A stretch of DNA of 64,000 nt from Medicago truncatula (GCF_003473485.1 NC_053044.1:49888091-49952090), one strand, 5' to 3'; shown: positions 37,879 through 49,858, counted from the stretch's first letter. Numbers and translations: made by a program. Notes: generated by a model not told the origin, from the sequence alone.

Positions 37879-38065
37879 AAGAGAAATGATATTTGTACAA
37901 CCACTTTGCGACAACTTTTTAACAATTTTCTCTCTCATACTCACATTATTATCTTATTCTCTCTCTTCCTTTTTCTCTCTCCATTGTTTTTGACCAATGA
38001 AAAGAGAGAAAAAAGAAGTTGTCATAAAAGTTGTATCAAATGGTTGTTCAAATATCATTACTCTT
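37879..38065. mobile_element. Small MITE in the intron of serpin copy 1
   Basis: The left end AAGAGAAATGATATTTGTACAACCA and the reversed right end AAGAGTAATGATATTTGAACAACCA match over about 40 bases. TTAA flanks both ends (37877-37880 and about 38064-38067), fitting a TAA/TTA target duplication of PIF/Harbinger type. Confidence 0.7.
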
Positions 38066-38570
38066 AAATTAAATCGAAAGTTGTATTATATATTTGGAGG
38101 TATGAATTGCTTTCTATTCTGTCTGTACTCTGTACAACTTCATGACTCTAAATTTACCAAATCAATTTCCAAGTACGTGACGAGCCTTGGTATTCAAATG
38201 TGCATCAAGAAAAAAGAGTGTAAACAATATGATATTGGCTTTTCAAAGTTTTGAGTAGAAAGCCACTTCAAATTTTCTAGTACTAACATAGCAACTTTCC
38301 TGATCCTCTGGCATACAAGTATACAACTGTTTGACTCGCAAAAATTTAATTTCTTCTATTGCATTGCTTGTGAACGGAATTCAAATCATATATTTGCATA
38401 ATTAATTTTAAAATTTGATATCTTTTTATTGTTTGTTGAAGTGACCAATGAAGTGAACATATGGGCTGAAAAAGAGACAAATGGTCTTATTAAAGAAATT
38501 CTTCCTCAAGGGTCAATCAACAACTTATCCAGACTCGTCTTTGCTAATGCATTGTATTTTAAAGGATCAT

Positions 38571-40300
38571 GGAATCAGAAGATTGATGCTTCAACAACAA
38601 AAGACTATGATTTTTACCTTCTCAATGGCAGCTCAGTTAAGGTTTCCTTTATGACTAGCAAGAAGAAGCAGTTTATTAGAGCTTTTGATGGTTTTAAAGT
38701 TCTTGGTCTTCCTTATAAGCAAGGCGAAGATAAGCGTCGTTTCACTATGTACTTTTTTCTTCCAAATGCAAAAGATGGGCTTCCAAGTTTGGTTGAAAAG
38801 GTGGCTTCTGAATCTGATTTACTACAACACAAGCTTCCTTTTGATAAAGTGGAAGTAGGTGACTTTAGGATTCCAAAGTTCAATATTTCATTTGGACTTG
38901 AAACTTCCGATATGCTAAAGGAGCTAGGTGTGGTTTTACCTTTCTCTGGTGAAGGGCTGACAAAAATGGTGGACTCTAATCAAAAACTTTTTATGTCCAA
39001 TATATTGCACAAATATTTCATTGAAGTAAATGAAGAAGGCACTGAAGCTGCTGCAATAAGTGTTTTATTTATGCAGGCACAATGTATGCGTCGTCCAACT
39101 CGAATGGATTTTGTAGTTGATCACCCATTCTTATATCTAATTAGAGATGATTTGGCCGGAACAATCATCTTTGTTGGACAGGTGCTTAATCCTCTTGATG
39201 GGTGATCTTAGCAAGTCACAATGGATTGGATTGCCAATAAATAAATAGGGAACATGTTTTATGATTGAAATGTATTATTTATGATAAGAATAGTATTAAA
39301 TTGTGATGTACATGATCCTTGTGTGAGTGACATGTAGAGGAGTTTATTTGAATATATTTTATAACCAAGTACTTTTCTAAATATTCGCAAGAGTATAAGA
39401 ATAGTTTGTGATATTTTCAACTTAATGTTATCTATCTGCATACATCCTACTTTACTTTGACATTATTATGATACCAATAGAGTATATGCTAAGTCATCAA
39501 AGTGGGTCAGCAAATTAATTAATTCGAGAAAATGGTGTTGTGTAATATGATCCAATAGTTGAGAAAAGGTTTAAATATGTATTTCATCTTTGCAATTAGG
39601 GGTCGTTTAAAAATTGGTCTCTGTAATCGCTAATCTTGGCAATTTACCATTGCATTGTTTAATCATTTAAAATTTTGTCCCTCTCCCCACTTAATCACTG
39701 CCATACATGAAATTCCAATTTTACCCCTGAGTTTCCAATTATTTCTTCAATATTTTGTCCTCTTCTTAAGGGCAAAATTGGAATTTCATGTGTGGTAGTG
39801 ATTGCCACGTCATCGAATTAGTGACGTGGCAGTGATTAAGTTGGTCAAAGGACGAAATTTTAAATGATTAATGATTGCAAGGCTAGTTTGCAAGGATTAG
39901 CGAATACAGTATCAATTTTTAAACGACCCCTAATTGTAAGGATGAAATACATATTTAAATTTTGAGAGAATAATACAGTAAACAAAAAATATGCCAAAAG
40001 AAGGATCAATTAAGAGAGGGGCATAAAAATGATGATTGGAATTGGTTCTACTCTCTCCCTATATTTCTTTCCTCTATCTGGCCTTTTTCTCTATCACTTC
40101 AATGCATTTTCTCTAAATGGCTTAGTGCCAAGTTTTCCGTCTGCCATCTATTTTTCCTTAATTGTAATCACATCTCCCAGGTGTACTACGTTACTGTATT
40201 TGATTGTTGGAGAGTAAAATTGATAACCGATTATAGTATTTTTCCATGCGAAATTTTGTTATAGAAGCGACTAAACACCGTTACATCCACAAAAAAATAT
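38571..40300. repeat. Segmental duplication, copy A (paired with about 48697-50970)
   Basis: Covers the 3' two thirds of serpin exon 2 and about 1.1 kb downstream. It is almost identical to the second copy except for one MITE private to each side: 39565-39961 here and 49543-50491 there. Downstream landmarks such as CTCTCCCTATA, GGCCTTTTTCTCTATCACTT and GCGACTAAACACCGTTACA occur in both. Confidence 0.85.
39565..39961. mobile_element. Foldback MITE, absent from the duplicate segment
   Basis: Ends AAAGGTTTAAATATGTATTTCATC and (reversed) AAATTTAAATATGTATTTCATC. A TTGAGA duplication flanks it (39559-39564 and 39962-39967). The duplicate at about 50634 reads AGTTGAGAGAATAAT without the element, so the empty site is seen directly. 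Confidence 0.85.
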
Positions 40301-41655
40301 CATCAATGACAATAGATAAAGAAATCGGATATTTTTCAATTGATATGGATGAAAATCACATTTTTAGTACAAATTTTAAACATTTACGTATTATTATCTC
40401 CTTTAGGCTCTTTCTCTAGTTTAGAGCTTCAAATCTATTTCTAATTTAAGAGTTATTTAAATTATAATACATTATTTAAGAGTTTTGCAATGTTGTGAAT
40501 AATCACGTTGTGACAACGGCAATACGTAAATTATTATAACGCAACATATGTAACAACCAAAAACACGAAATCCTACATACGACCTTGACCGGGAATGTTG
40601 TTTAATACCTTGTTCCTAGTTGTAATGTGTTATTACTTGGCTATTTGAGAATAATATTTTAAACCTTTGTCCAATTGTTCTTATCTTAATTACCATCATT
40701 ACATAACTCCACTCATTCCGAAGACTACATCTCGTGCCCATTCAGTGATACATCTCGTGTGTTCATACAAGAATCAGAGTTAGCATATTGATTTCATGAA
40801 CATCTACAATATTTTTTTTCGTAAAATTCATGCAATATAAGAGTGACCATTCAAGCCAATCAAACTAGTTTAAATCAAAATCATACGCTTGCTGACACAT
40901 GATTGTCCTCTTTATTTTTTTTTTCTTCAAATGTTTTGTACTCTTATCTCTATGATTAGAACAATCTGCAGTGCACTTAATACACATATTTCACATCCAT
41001 GACTTCTAAAGAAATCACGAAAAGATGCATCTGAGAAACATCTTCCAAAGTTAGGCACTAGATTGAAATATTTATGTTCTTAAGAATCAAACTTGATTAG
41101 AGTGTCTTTCAAATTTAGAGACCATTTTAGTTGCCAACTTGTAATTGAATAGTTTTAATTTGTTTTAAGGGTCTTGTTGTGTCTCCAGGGTATTGGTTAA
41201 AAAACTAAAAGTAAAAAGATAAGTCAAATTTTACATTAAAAAGAACACTTTTTTTACTTTCAAAAAAGTAGAATACATAATTTTCAAGAGAATATTTTAA
41301 TCCTTGTTTCAATCCTCTAATTTTTTGGAATTTTTTATAACTTTTTTTCATTTTCGAAAACTAAAATCTGAGTTATTAAAATAATTCATTTTTTTTATGG
41401 AATACATAAAGTTTATACAACAAAAAGTATGTCTGCAACATCTTAAATTTGTTCTAGAGATTTTTAAAAACAAAAGCAAAATGAATTCGCTACAGAAAGC
41501 TTATAATTTTTGAAAAATAAAAATTTGACTTTCTAGACCAAAAATTATTTTTATTTTTATAAATATTTTGGACAACTCGCATCTTAGACTAAACTATACT
41601 AGAGATCCTTTAAGTTATTTAATTGTAACAAATTAGTCTTTTAATTGGAACAAGT
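40300..41655. other. Intergenic, no gene recognised
   Basis: AT-rich; nothing supported beyond short runs. Confidence 0.4.
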
Positions 41656-41930
41656 ATGAAGGAAAGTAACAATATTTCTTTCTTTTTTGAGTTGTTCTGC
41701 CTTTTCGGCCAGCTCAAAACCTTTGGTTTCTACCCAAACCTAATGAAAAAAAATGATGGCATCATTTCTTATAGGTTTCTTGAGAATGATTATGATCTTG
41801 TTCATGACCTATTAGAAATAGAAAGTGGTCTACTAGGAACCTCAAAAACAAATCGATTGACATTGCTAAAGAATCCCTTAAATGTGATTCAAAATGGATC
41901 TTGTTCTATCATATACGAGATTGGAAATGC
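41656..41930 (+). pseudogene. ycf2: Nuclear copy of plastid ycf2 (3' region fragment)
   Basis: The frame reads ISYRFLENDYDLVHDLLEIE and then LLKNPLNVIQNGSCSI. From memory of the family, this matches the late part of plastid Ycf2 (TSYG..[24 protein letters not shown]...GSCSI), with a few residues missing in the middle. It is a plastid-to-nucleus transfer, diverged and too short to function. Borders are uncertain. IRLC legumes have fast-evolving plastid genes, so the divergence may be partly in the source. Confidence 0.7.
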
Positions 41931-42469
41931 ATATTTCTAGTTGGAAAAAAGTAAAAAATTGGTTTTCGGGCGATAATGTTAGTTTCCTTCGAAACTTGCC
42001 TAAAAAATCAGAAAACAATATCAAGAAATAAGACTTCCATAGAACGGACTTCTTACGACCCCTCATATTTTCAGAAAAATAAAAAAATTGCATGAACTTT
42101 ATTCAATTTTCAGAATTTTTTAGTGATATTTTTATATATTTTTGATATTATTTGATAGGTTTGTCAATTTTCACTTTGTTTTATTTATTTATTTTATCAT
42201 TTTTTAAGGCAAAATCCGCTATTACATAAATGGAAGGATATTTTCATCTTTTCTCATTTATAGTTATGTTTTAAGTTCTTATAAAAAAAAAAGTTATGTT
42301 TTAAGTTATATAATCAAATTCGTGTTTTTTGTGTGGAAAAATGAGAATTTCAAAAGGCACGTGAAGAATGAATAGGGTGTGAAAAGAAAATCTTATAAGA
42401 GATTTCTTAACTAGGCCATTAGTGAGAACAATTATTTAGGCCCAAATGGGAAACTAGAGTCTATAACAT

Positions 42470-42775
42470 ATGGGCTTTCATTCATTATTGACAAGCTTGA
42501 ATGTTTCTCATCAACATCCAATATCTCTAAAACCACTTAAATACAGATATGATAATTATCTGCTTTTTTCGAAAAATATAGATTTGATGGATAATTATCA
42601 GATATATATTTATGGGGTCTTAGATAGATATATTGGAGATCCTAACAAGAAATACATATCCGATAATAATAATTTTTTTTATTTTGAAAAATATACATTC
42701 GGTATGGATTTTGCAGGTGGTTTTGAAAGCCTAGAAAATGAGCAGAATCTAATTCCAAACTTAATCCGTAAGTAA
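42470..42775 (+). other. AT-rich open frame of 101 codons, unidentified
   Basis: Encodes a Tyr/Asn/Lys-rich peptide (YQIYIYGVLDRYIGDPNKKY, then NNNFFYFEKYTFGMDFAGG). The composition resembles diverged legume plastid proteins, and a ycf2 fragment lies 550 bases upstream, so a second plastid insert is possible. I do not recognise the protein. It ends just before the upstream region shared by serpin copies 2 and 3. Confidence 0.3.
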
Positions 42776-42951
42776 AGCACATTTAGCGGAAGTAACAAAG
42801 TAGTAGCAGGTCAACACGCCTATACTATACCGACATGGTTGCGACACATACACTACGGCATAGCACTATTTAATAACCAACTTCAACTTCAAACTAGATA
42901 GATAGATATCACTCAAAACTCAGAAATATTTTTCGAAACAAACAAAAAACA

Positions 42952-45076
42952 ATGGATCTTCGTGAATCAATAGCCAACCAAACCAACGTATCACTCAGCG
43001 TTGCAAAACATCTCTTCTCCAAAGAATCAGACAACAACATCGTGTTTTCTCCACTTTCACTCCAAGTTGTGCTAAGTATAATCGCTTCTGGTTCTGAGGG
43101 TCCCACTCAACAACAACTTTTCAACTTCCTTCAATCCAAATCCACCGATCATCTCAACTACTTCGCTTCACAGCTCGTTTCCGTCATCCTCTCCGACGCT
43201 TCTCCCGCCGGTGGTCCTCTCCTCTCTTTCGTCGACGGTGTTTGGGTTGATCAAACCCTTTCTCTTCAACCTTCCTTCCAACAAATCGTGTCCACTCATT
43301 TTAAAGCAGCTTTGTCTTCCGTTGATTTCCAGAACAAGGTATGTTTCTATCAAATCACATCTAAATATGTTTATTTTCTTTTTTCAATTAAGATAACATG
43401 TGTAGATTTGAGCCAAACAATTGTTTTTTGTATATGCTGCTATAAGTTGGTTTTATAAGCTATATATTGGAGAACTTATGAAAATAAGTTGAAAAAAGCT
43501 TATGAAAACTGTCATAAGCTGCTCTCACAAAACTTACGTTAGTAGATATGCTCAAATAAGTCAATCCAAACACGTAAGCTAAAAAGAACCTGAATTAGCT
43601 TATAGAAAAACACTACGAGCTATAAGCCCATGAGAAGATGACAGTTACCAAATGAGTCCCTTTCATTCATATAAGCTCATAAGCTATCATCTATAAGCTG
43701 GCTTACTCTGCTTGACGAACAGACCATTAGAATGTTTTTCCATCTTAATGAAAACTGTGGTATATATTTGGAGCTATCAATTGCTTTGAATTCTAATAGT
43801 ACAACTTCATGACTCTAAATTGATCAAAAGCAATTTCATCAATGTGGCAAATCTTTATGTATACAAATAAATCAGCCTATACCTGTTTGTCTTTCCTTCG
43901 TAAATGTGCATCAAACAAAAAGGAGTGTAAACAATATGTCAAGCAAGTTCTGCAATTCCCTGCTACAATGGCTCTTCAGAGATTGAATAGAAAGCCACGT
44001 CAATTTTTGTAGTATTAAAGAGGGAGCAACTTACATGATCCTTTAGCATACGACTATCTGACTAAAATGATTTATTTTAGAACAGCTATTATATCAAATT
44101 CTATGAAAACATTTGATCAAAGCAACTTTACTGAGTTTACTCCTTTGTCGTTTTCTAGCATCCAACTAATTTAGCATGTAATGCATGAAAAATACACCAT
44201 CAAAATGTTAAATTCTTCTATTGCAATACTTGTGAAAAGTACTCAACTTATTTATATGCATAATTGATTTTTAAATTTGATATGGTTTTAAAGGCTGTTG
44301 AAGTGACCAATGAAGTGAATTCATGGGCTGAAAAAGAGACAAATGGCCTTATTAAAGAACTTCTTCCTCTTGGGTCGGTCAACAATGCAACCCGGCTCAT
44401 CTTTGCCAATGCACTATACTTCAAAGGAGCGTGGAATGATAAGTTTGATGCTTCAAAAACGGAAGACTACGAGTTTCACCTTTTGAATGGTAGCCCAGTC
44501 AAGGTTCCCTTCATGACCAGCAAGAAGAAGCAGTTTATTAGAGCTTTTGATGGTTTTAAAGTTCTCGGTCTTCCTTATAAGCAAGGCGAAGATAAGCGTC
44601 AATTCACCATGTACTTTTTTCTTCCAAATGCAAAAGATGGGTTGGCAGCTTTGGTCGAAAAGGTGGCTTCTGAATCTGAGCTACTGCAACACAAGCTTCC
44701 ATTTGGTAAAGTGGAAGTAGGTGACTTTAGGATTCCAAAGTTCAATATTTCATTTGGACTTGAAACTTCTGATATGCTAAAGGAGCTAGGTGTGGTTTTA
44801 CCTTTCTCTGGTGGAGGTCTGACAAAGATGGTGAACTCTTCAGTTAGTCAAAACCTTTGTGTTTCCAATATATTTCACAAGTCTTTCATTGAAGTAAATG
44901 AAGAAGGCACTGAAGCTGCTGCGGCAACTGCTGCAACTATATTGTTAAGGAGCGCCATGAGTATTCCACCTCGGCTAGACTTTGTAGCTGACCACCCTTT
45001 CTTATTTATGATTAGAGAAGACTTGACCGGAACAATCATCTTTGTTGGACAGGTGCTCAATCCTCTTGCTGGGTGA
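42952..45076 (+). CDS. Serpin copy 2, intact, reactive centre Leu-Arg-Ser
   Basis: Two exons, 42952-43338 and 44294-45076, with a GT-AG intron in phase 0, as usual in plant serpins. The protein is 389 residues, the family's normal length, starting MDLRESIANQTNVSLSVAKH with no signal peptide. Landmarks: FSPLSLQVVLSII (helix B), NALYFKGAW, LGLPYKQGEDKRQFTMYFFLP, FNISFGLETSDMLKELGV, hinge VNEEGTEAAAATAA, and the C-terminus FIGQV-type FVGQVLNPLAG. Alignment by eye to AtSerpin1 (…VIKLRG) puts P2-P1-P1' at Leu-Arg-Ser, so trypsin-like or metacaspase-type Arg-specific proteases are the likely targets. The hinge has small residues, so it should be inhibitory. It is the only undamaged member of this five-copy cluster. 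The intron carries a MITE-like AGCTTAT repeat segment. Confidence 0.93.
43435..43730. repeat. AGCTTAT-rich repeat segment in serpin copy 2 intron
   Basis: Many AAGCTTAT/ATAAGCT motifs in both orientations, like the interior of the hAT-like element at 16398-17112. No corresponding sequence is seen in the intron of copy 1, so it is probably an insertion. Ends not resolved. Confidence 0.45.
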
Positions 45077-48000
45077 TTTGAGGGAACTACACTATATTGG
45101 TTCACCCATAGATAAATAGGGAACTTATTTTCTAATAGATTAAATGTGTTTATGATGAAGATAGTACTATATTTGGACATGATCCACGTGTGAGTTACAT
45201 TACATGTATTAAGGGAAGAGTCTAGATGAGTTTATTTGATAGTAATTTTGTTTATGTTTGTAAGACTATAAGAATAAGTATGATATTTTATAACATATAA
45301 TTACTTCTGTTATTGTAAGCGTATGTAAATAGGTTATGACATTTTCAGCTTATTTTTCCTGATACCATAATGTTAATGAAATGGTAATGTGAAGAGAGGA
45401 TTAACCTACGTTTCGTTATAAAAAGTTTCTTTTTGAAGATTTCATATTGTATACGCTACAATATTTTTGACAGATTTCAATTTTGTCAACAACTCATGAT
45501 GCCTTACACTTGCTAAGTTTTTTTTTTTTTTGGAGGGAATACCATCTGAAAAGATAATATGAAGGATAGAGATTCAATAGGATAATAGTGGTAACATGAA
45601 AACTGGTTGAGGACACTATACTTCTATCGCACCCACTACTACTACATTTACATTTTTTCTTTTAGTAGTGTGTGTTAAGTTACATATATAAAAAAAATAA
45701 TTGCTAAAGAAGCATTACCAAGGCATTTATAAAAAATGTTACGCTCTATTTATTTATCTTCATTCAACGCTCTTGACTAAGTTTTTGTTGCACAATTTTT
45801 CATTGCTATCACATTTGGAGTGAGAACCTTCATGTCTTCAATATTTGTTAAGTTTTGGTGAAATATTTTCAGGATCTAGATTTTGTTTATATTTATACAA
45901 TGACATTCATGAAACTTTTAAGATCATGTTACTTCAATGCCCGTGCCTTTCAAATGATTATAATTCTGACCAAATGATTGAAATTTGTTGTTACTTCATT
46001 ACTGGAATGAGTCAATCTTTGAGGGCGTGGAGCAAAACATTTCATATAGAATGTTTAGAAGACATGAAAGACATCATGTTGTAATGAATAAGGTTGGTTT
46101 TCGGCAGTTGTATGTGATTAGTGTTTCGGAATGTACTGTTATCCTTATTTTAAGCTACATATTTAGATTGTTTTTCAATCACAATTGCATGAAACAATGG
46201 TATATTTTGAATTTAAACAGGTTTTGTTCCAGGAATGGCAAGGAAATCCCCTGATTATCCATATCTTCAAACCCAGTCTCGTATCATTTTTGAGACAATG
46301 CACAATCTTGCAGCAATATATTTTCTCCATCTATAAAGGTTGCCTAAGAGGACCTTAGCAATCATCCTTCCTTGTTTTTTTTTTTTAATTTACAGGAACA
46401 TGTTGAGCATTATTCCTCAAGAAAATTCCAAAGCCAAGTACAGTGGAAAAAGCTGTACATCTTTAAGAAAGAGCCTTATTTTGTTCAGTCCAAATAACTA
46501 ATATCTATCTAATGTAAACCAAACTCAAATTCAAACTTATACCTGAAAGGTTTGATCTCATTTCTTTTATTGCGTATTTTCAACAAAGGTAAGTTTATGT
46601 TTTCTTCTCCTTATGAAGCTGTACCGTATATTTATGTGAAATGCACCGTGCAAGTTATGTTGGTTTTTTGGATGAAATTCGGTTGATAGTTTTCCTCACT
46701 TTAGATTTTGAAGATAAAGCCAAATAAGAAAGATATAGATTTTGTGCTGCTGCTGATTTCAAGCTCATAGACTATGGTCGTCACCAGAGATTAGATGAAG
46801 ATGAGAGTTTGTAATGATCTTTTTGAATCATAACAGAGTTTCAAATACGGAAGATCTTAGTCCCTTGTTACGGTTTTTTCTAATTTTTGAAATGAGTCAA
46901 GTGCGCAATTTAGTATTGTTAGGTATTCTTTTACCCTTGAAGAGATTTACTGATTGTGGATTGGTGCTTTCCTATAGTCCATGAGCCGTAGAGTTATGTT
47001 TTGCATGCATGCTGAAGTGCTATATGACAGGTCCAGAGCTTTTTGGATTTAATAGCTAGTTTTATAATTCTATATAAATTTTAATGGATTTAAAATTTAG
47101 ATCACAGTGCGAGCGAAAATGAATGCCTTTGATTCTAATAGATTTGTGAGCGAAAATTAATGTCTTTAGTTCTAATAGATTTTTTTTGCATACATGTTTT
47201 GGATTCTAGATTTGCTCCACCACTTGTTTACGCCGTTCTTCGAGTCTCAAGGGATCTTATAGTGGGAGCCATGCTCTTAGGAAGCGTCTCCCACAACACA
47301 ACCTGATCTCTTTACTCAGCCTGTTTTTACTTCAAAATTCTCTGCTGATCTCTTTCAAGCAGCTCTTGGAATTCTAAGGTAATCACTACCACTACATTTT
47401 GTTTTACTTTTCATTAATTTTGAAAGTGAAAAATAAAAAGTCTCATATTAAATGATTACGTTGCATTCTAGGATTTAAGGCAATCCTTCAACAGATTAAG
47501 AGCCTGCTTGGAATCACACATTTCACTTAAGAGATGACCCTCATTCCTGTCATCTGTTCTGTTTTTCACAACACCGACGAGGCTTGCAATTTCATCCTAT
47601 AACAATAGTCTTGAACTGTGGAATTTGTGCTTCAAACTTTGCTTCGTAATCTAGTAATAACTGTCTGCTAGTAATATTTCACAATTCACGTGGTCATTTT
47701 CTGCAATGCCACCACTGATTTTACATTCATTTCTCAAAAAACTTTAGTCCCAAAGAGGGACAATTGAAATAGTTTCTCATTAAAGTGAAACATAACTATG
47801 CCACATATCACTTCCACGTTTATTCTCAATATTTTTATTATTTAAAACCAATATTTTAATTGACATAAATATTTCAACAAACTTTTGATCTTATCTATTA
47901 AATATTTTATTTAATTTTTTATTGAATTCATAATATTTTATGTAGCAGAAATATCTCAACAAGCCACATACAATACTTTCAATCATATCCATTAGTCATC
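45077..48000. other. Serpin copy 2 downstream region and intergenic sequence
   Basis: The part at about 45900-46510 is similar to the downstream regions of copies 4 (56440-56960) and 5 (63530-63890), including ACAATGCACAATCTTGCA and TTTTGTTCAGTCCAAA. At about 47481-47652 the minus strand has two coding-like stretches (LLDYEAKFEAQIPQFK and EGHLLSEMCDSKQALNLLKD) offset by one frame. I do not recognise them; a decayed gene or retroelement fragment is possible. Confidence 0.4.
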
Positions 48001-48079
48001 GCGAGCTTAGCTTAGTTGGTATGGACAATGCATAATATATGCAAAGTCCGGAGTTCGAACCCCAGCCACCACCAAAAAA
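48001..48079 (+). mobile_element. tRNA-like short SINE, second copy
   Basis: Same A-box/B-box unit as at 34030 (TTAGCTTAGTTGG, then AGTTCGAACCCC), ending CCACCACC plus an A-rich tail. Flanking sequences AATCATATCCATTA and AATCCTATCCGTTA may be an old target duplication. Confidence 0.6.
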
Positions 48080-48306
48080 GAAAATCCTATCCGTTAAATA
48101 TTTCACTTTATTTTTTAAATAATCTTTTGTTTAATTAATTAATCCCTATTTCAATTTTAGCATTATTTGTTTCAATAAATGTAATTTTTTATAAATTATT
48201 GAATTTTCAAATATTTCTTTGAATTTTCGTCTTACTCCAATTGGAGTATAATTTAGTTGATTTTTTTTAATTTAATACATACTACAATTGATTTTAAAAA
48301 ATTATA

Positions 48307-48561
48307 CTCCATCCGTCCCTCAATAGATGACCTAGTTGACTCTGACACACGTACCAATGCATATGTTTTATCTTTGATATCTTCAATTCTCTACTAAAAA
48401 AATTATAAAATTTTAATATTTTAAAAATATTCATCGAGACGAATCCAACAAAATCTTACATAATATTATTTATCTTTGTGAATTAGTAGAAAAGTATGGT
48501 CAGTATGTCAAATCAATAATGTATATTGTCAACTAGATCATCTATTAAGGGACAGAGGGAG
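48307..48561. mobile_element. Stowaway MITE
   Basis: The left end CTCCATCCGTCCCTCAATAG and the reversed right end CTCCCTCTGTCCCTTAATAG are followed by ATGA-CTAGTTGAC on both sides. TA duplications flank it (48305-48306 and 48562-48563). Confidence 0.9.
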
Positions 48562-48696
48562 TACCAAATTTATAACATAAGTTGATTGTTTAAACTTAAA
48601 TTTGTTCAACTAGTATATAATTCCAAACTTAATCTGTAAGCATTTGAGAGAAAATGGTCAAAGTAAGCCAACATCGACACGATTATACACACGCTA

Positions 48697-49323
48697 CATA
48701 AGTTGATGCTTACAAAACAAAAGACTATGATTTTCACCTTCTCAATGGCAGCTCAGTCAAGGTTCCCTTTATGACTAGCAAGAAGAAGCAGTTTATTAGA
48801 GCTTTTGATGGTTTTAAAGTTCTTGGTCTTCCTTATAAGCAAGGCGAAGATAAGCGTCGTTTCACTATGTACTTTTTTCTTCCAAATGCAAAAGATGGGC
48901 TTCCAAGTTTGGTTGAAAAGGTGGCTTCTGAATTTGATTTACTACAACACAAGCTTCCTTTTGATAAAGTGGAAGTAGGTGACTTTAGGATTCCAAAGTT
49001 CAATATTTCATTTGGACTTGAAACTTCTGTTATGCTAAAGGAGCTAGGTGTGGTTTTACCTTTCTCTGGTGGAGGTCTGACAAAGATGGTGAACTCTAAT
49101 CAAAAACTTTGTGTCCAATATATTGCACAAATCTTTCATTGAAGTAAATGAAGAAGGCACTGAAGCTGCTGCGATAAGTGTTTTATTTATGCAGGCACAA
49201 TGTATGCGTCGTCCAGCTCGAATGGATTTTGTAGCTGATCACCCATTCTTATATCTAATTAGAGATGATTTGGCTGGAACAATCATCTTTGTTGGACATG
49301 TGCTTAATCATCTTGATGGGTGA
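48697..49323 (+). pseudogene. Serpin copy 3, 5'-truncated duplicate of copy 1
   Basis: Matches copy 1 from AAAGACTATGATTTTCACC onward, but exon 1, the intron and the first third of exon 2 are missing. Upstream (about 48625-48700) is sequence like the serpin copy 2 promoter region. A 2-base loss near 49112-49118 shifts the frame before the reactive loop (AACTTTGTGTCC against AACTTTTTATGTCC in copy 1). The loop is the copy 1 type (ISVLFMQAQCMRR). It cannot make a serpin. Confidence 0.9.
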
Positions 49324-49542
49324 TCTTAGCAACTCACAATGGATTGAATTGCCAATAAATAAATAGGGAACATGTTTTATGATTGAAATATATTATTTAT
49401 GATAAGAATAGTATTAAATTGTGATGTACATGATCCTTGTGTGAGTGACATGTAGAGGAGTTTATTTTAATATATTTTATAACCAAGTACTTTTTTAAAT
49501 ATTCGCAAGAGTATAAGAATAGTTTGTGATATTTTCAACTTA

Positions 49543-49858
49543 GGGTCCGTTTGGTTCGGGGGTTTTGATGGGGAGGGGAGGGAATATTTTAAATTTGTTG
49601 TGTTTGGTTTAATTTTTAGAAGGGGAGGGGAGGGAGAGGAAGGGGAGCAAAATCCCTTATAAGTTCATTTATTGCTCCCCCTCAAATTGGAGTTTTTTGG
49701 AGAGGAGTGGAGGGAAAGATAAATGATTTAATGCAATTTTAATTATATTGACATAATTATCCTCATATTCATTTTTAAATGACAAAATCTCCTTATTAAA
49801 AATTTAAGTGTTTTCAATATATTGCTTATTACCCTTTTTTCTTAACATGCCTATATCA

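Larger units (their letters stand above)
34351..39205 (+). pseudogene. Serpin copy 1, two exons split by a Helitron, acceptor lost
   Basis: Exon 1 (34351-34737, 129 codons) starts MDHRESITNQTKVSLNMAKH and ends in SVDFQNK before GTATGT. The exon 2 homology (38435-39205) carries NALYFKGSW, LGLPYKQGEDKR, the hinge VNEEGTEAAA and the end FVGQVLNPLDG. Plant serpins trap proteases in the cytosol or vacuole by a reactive-loop suicide mechanism. In whole copy 2 the acceptor is TTTTAAAG before GCTGTTGAA; here that stretch reads TTTTTATTGTTTGTTGAA and no AG remains at that place. The next AG would bring an immediate stop. The loop (after GTEAAA) is ISVLFMQAQCMRR, one residue shorter, with bulky residues in the hinge, so inhibition is doubtful. 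Called a pseudogene with moderate confidence; a distant acceptor is possible. Confidence 0.7.
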
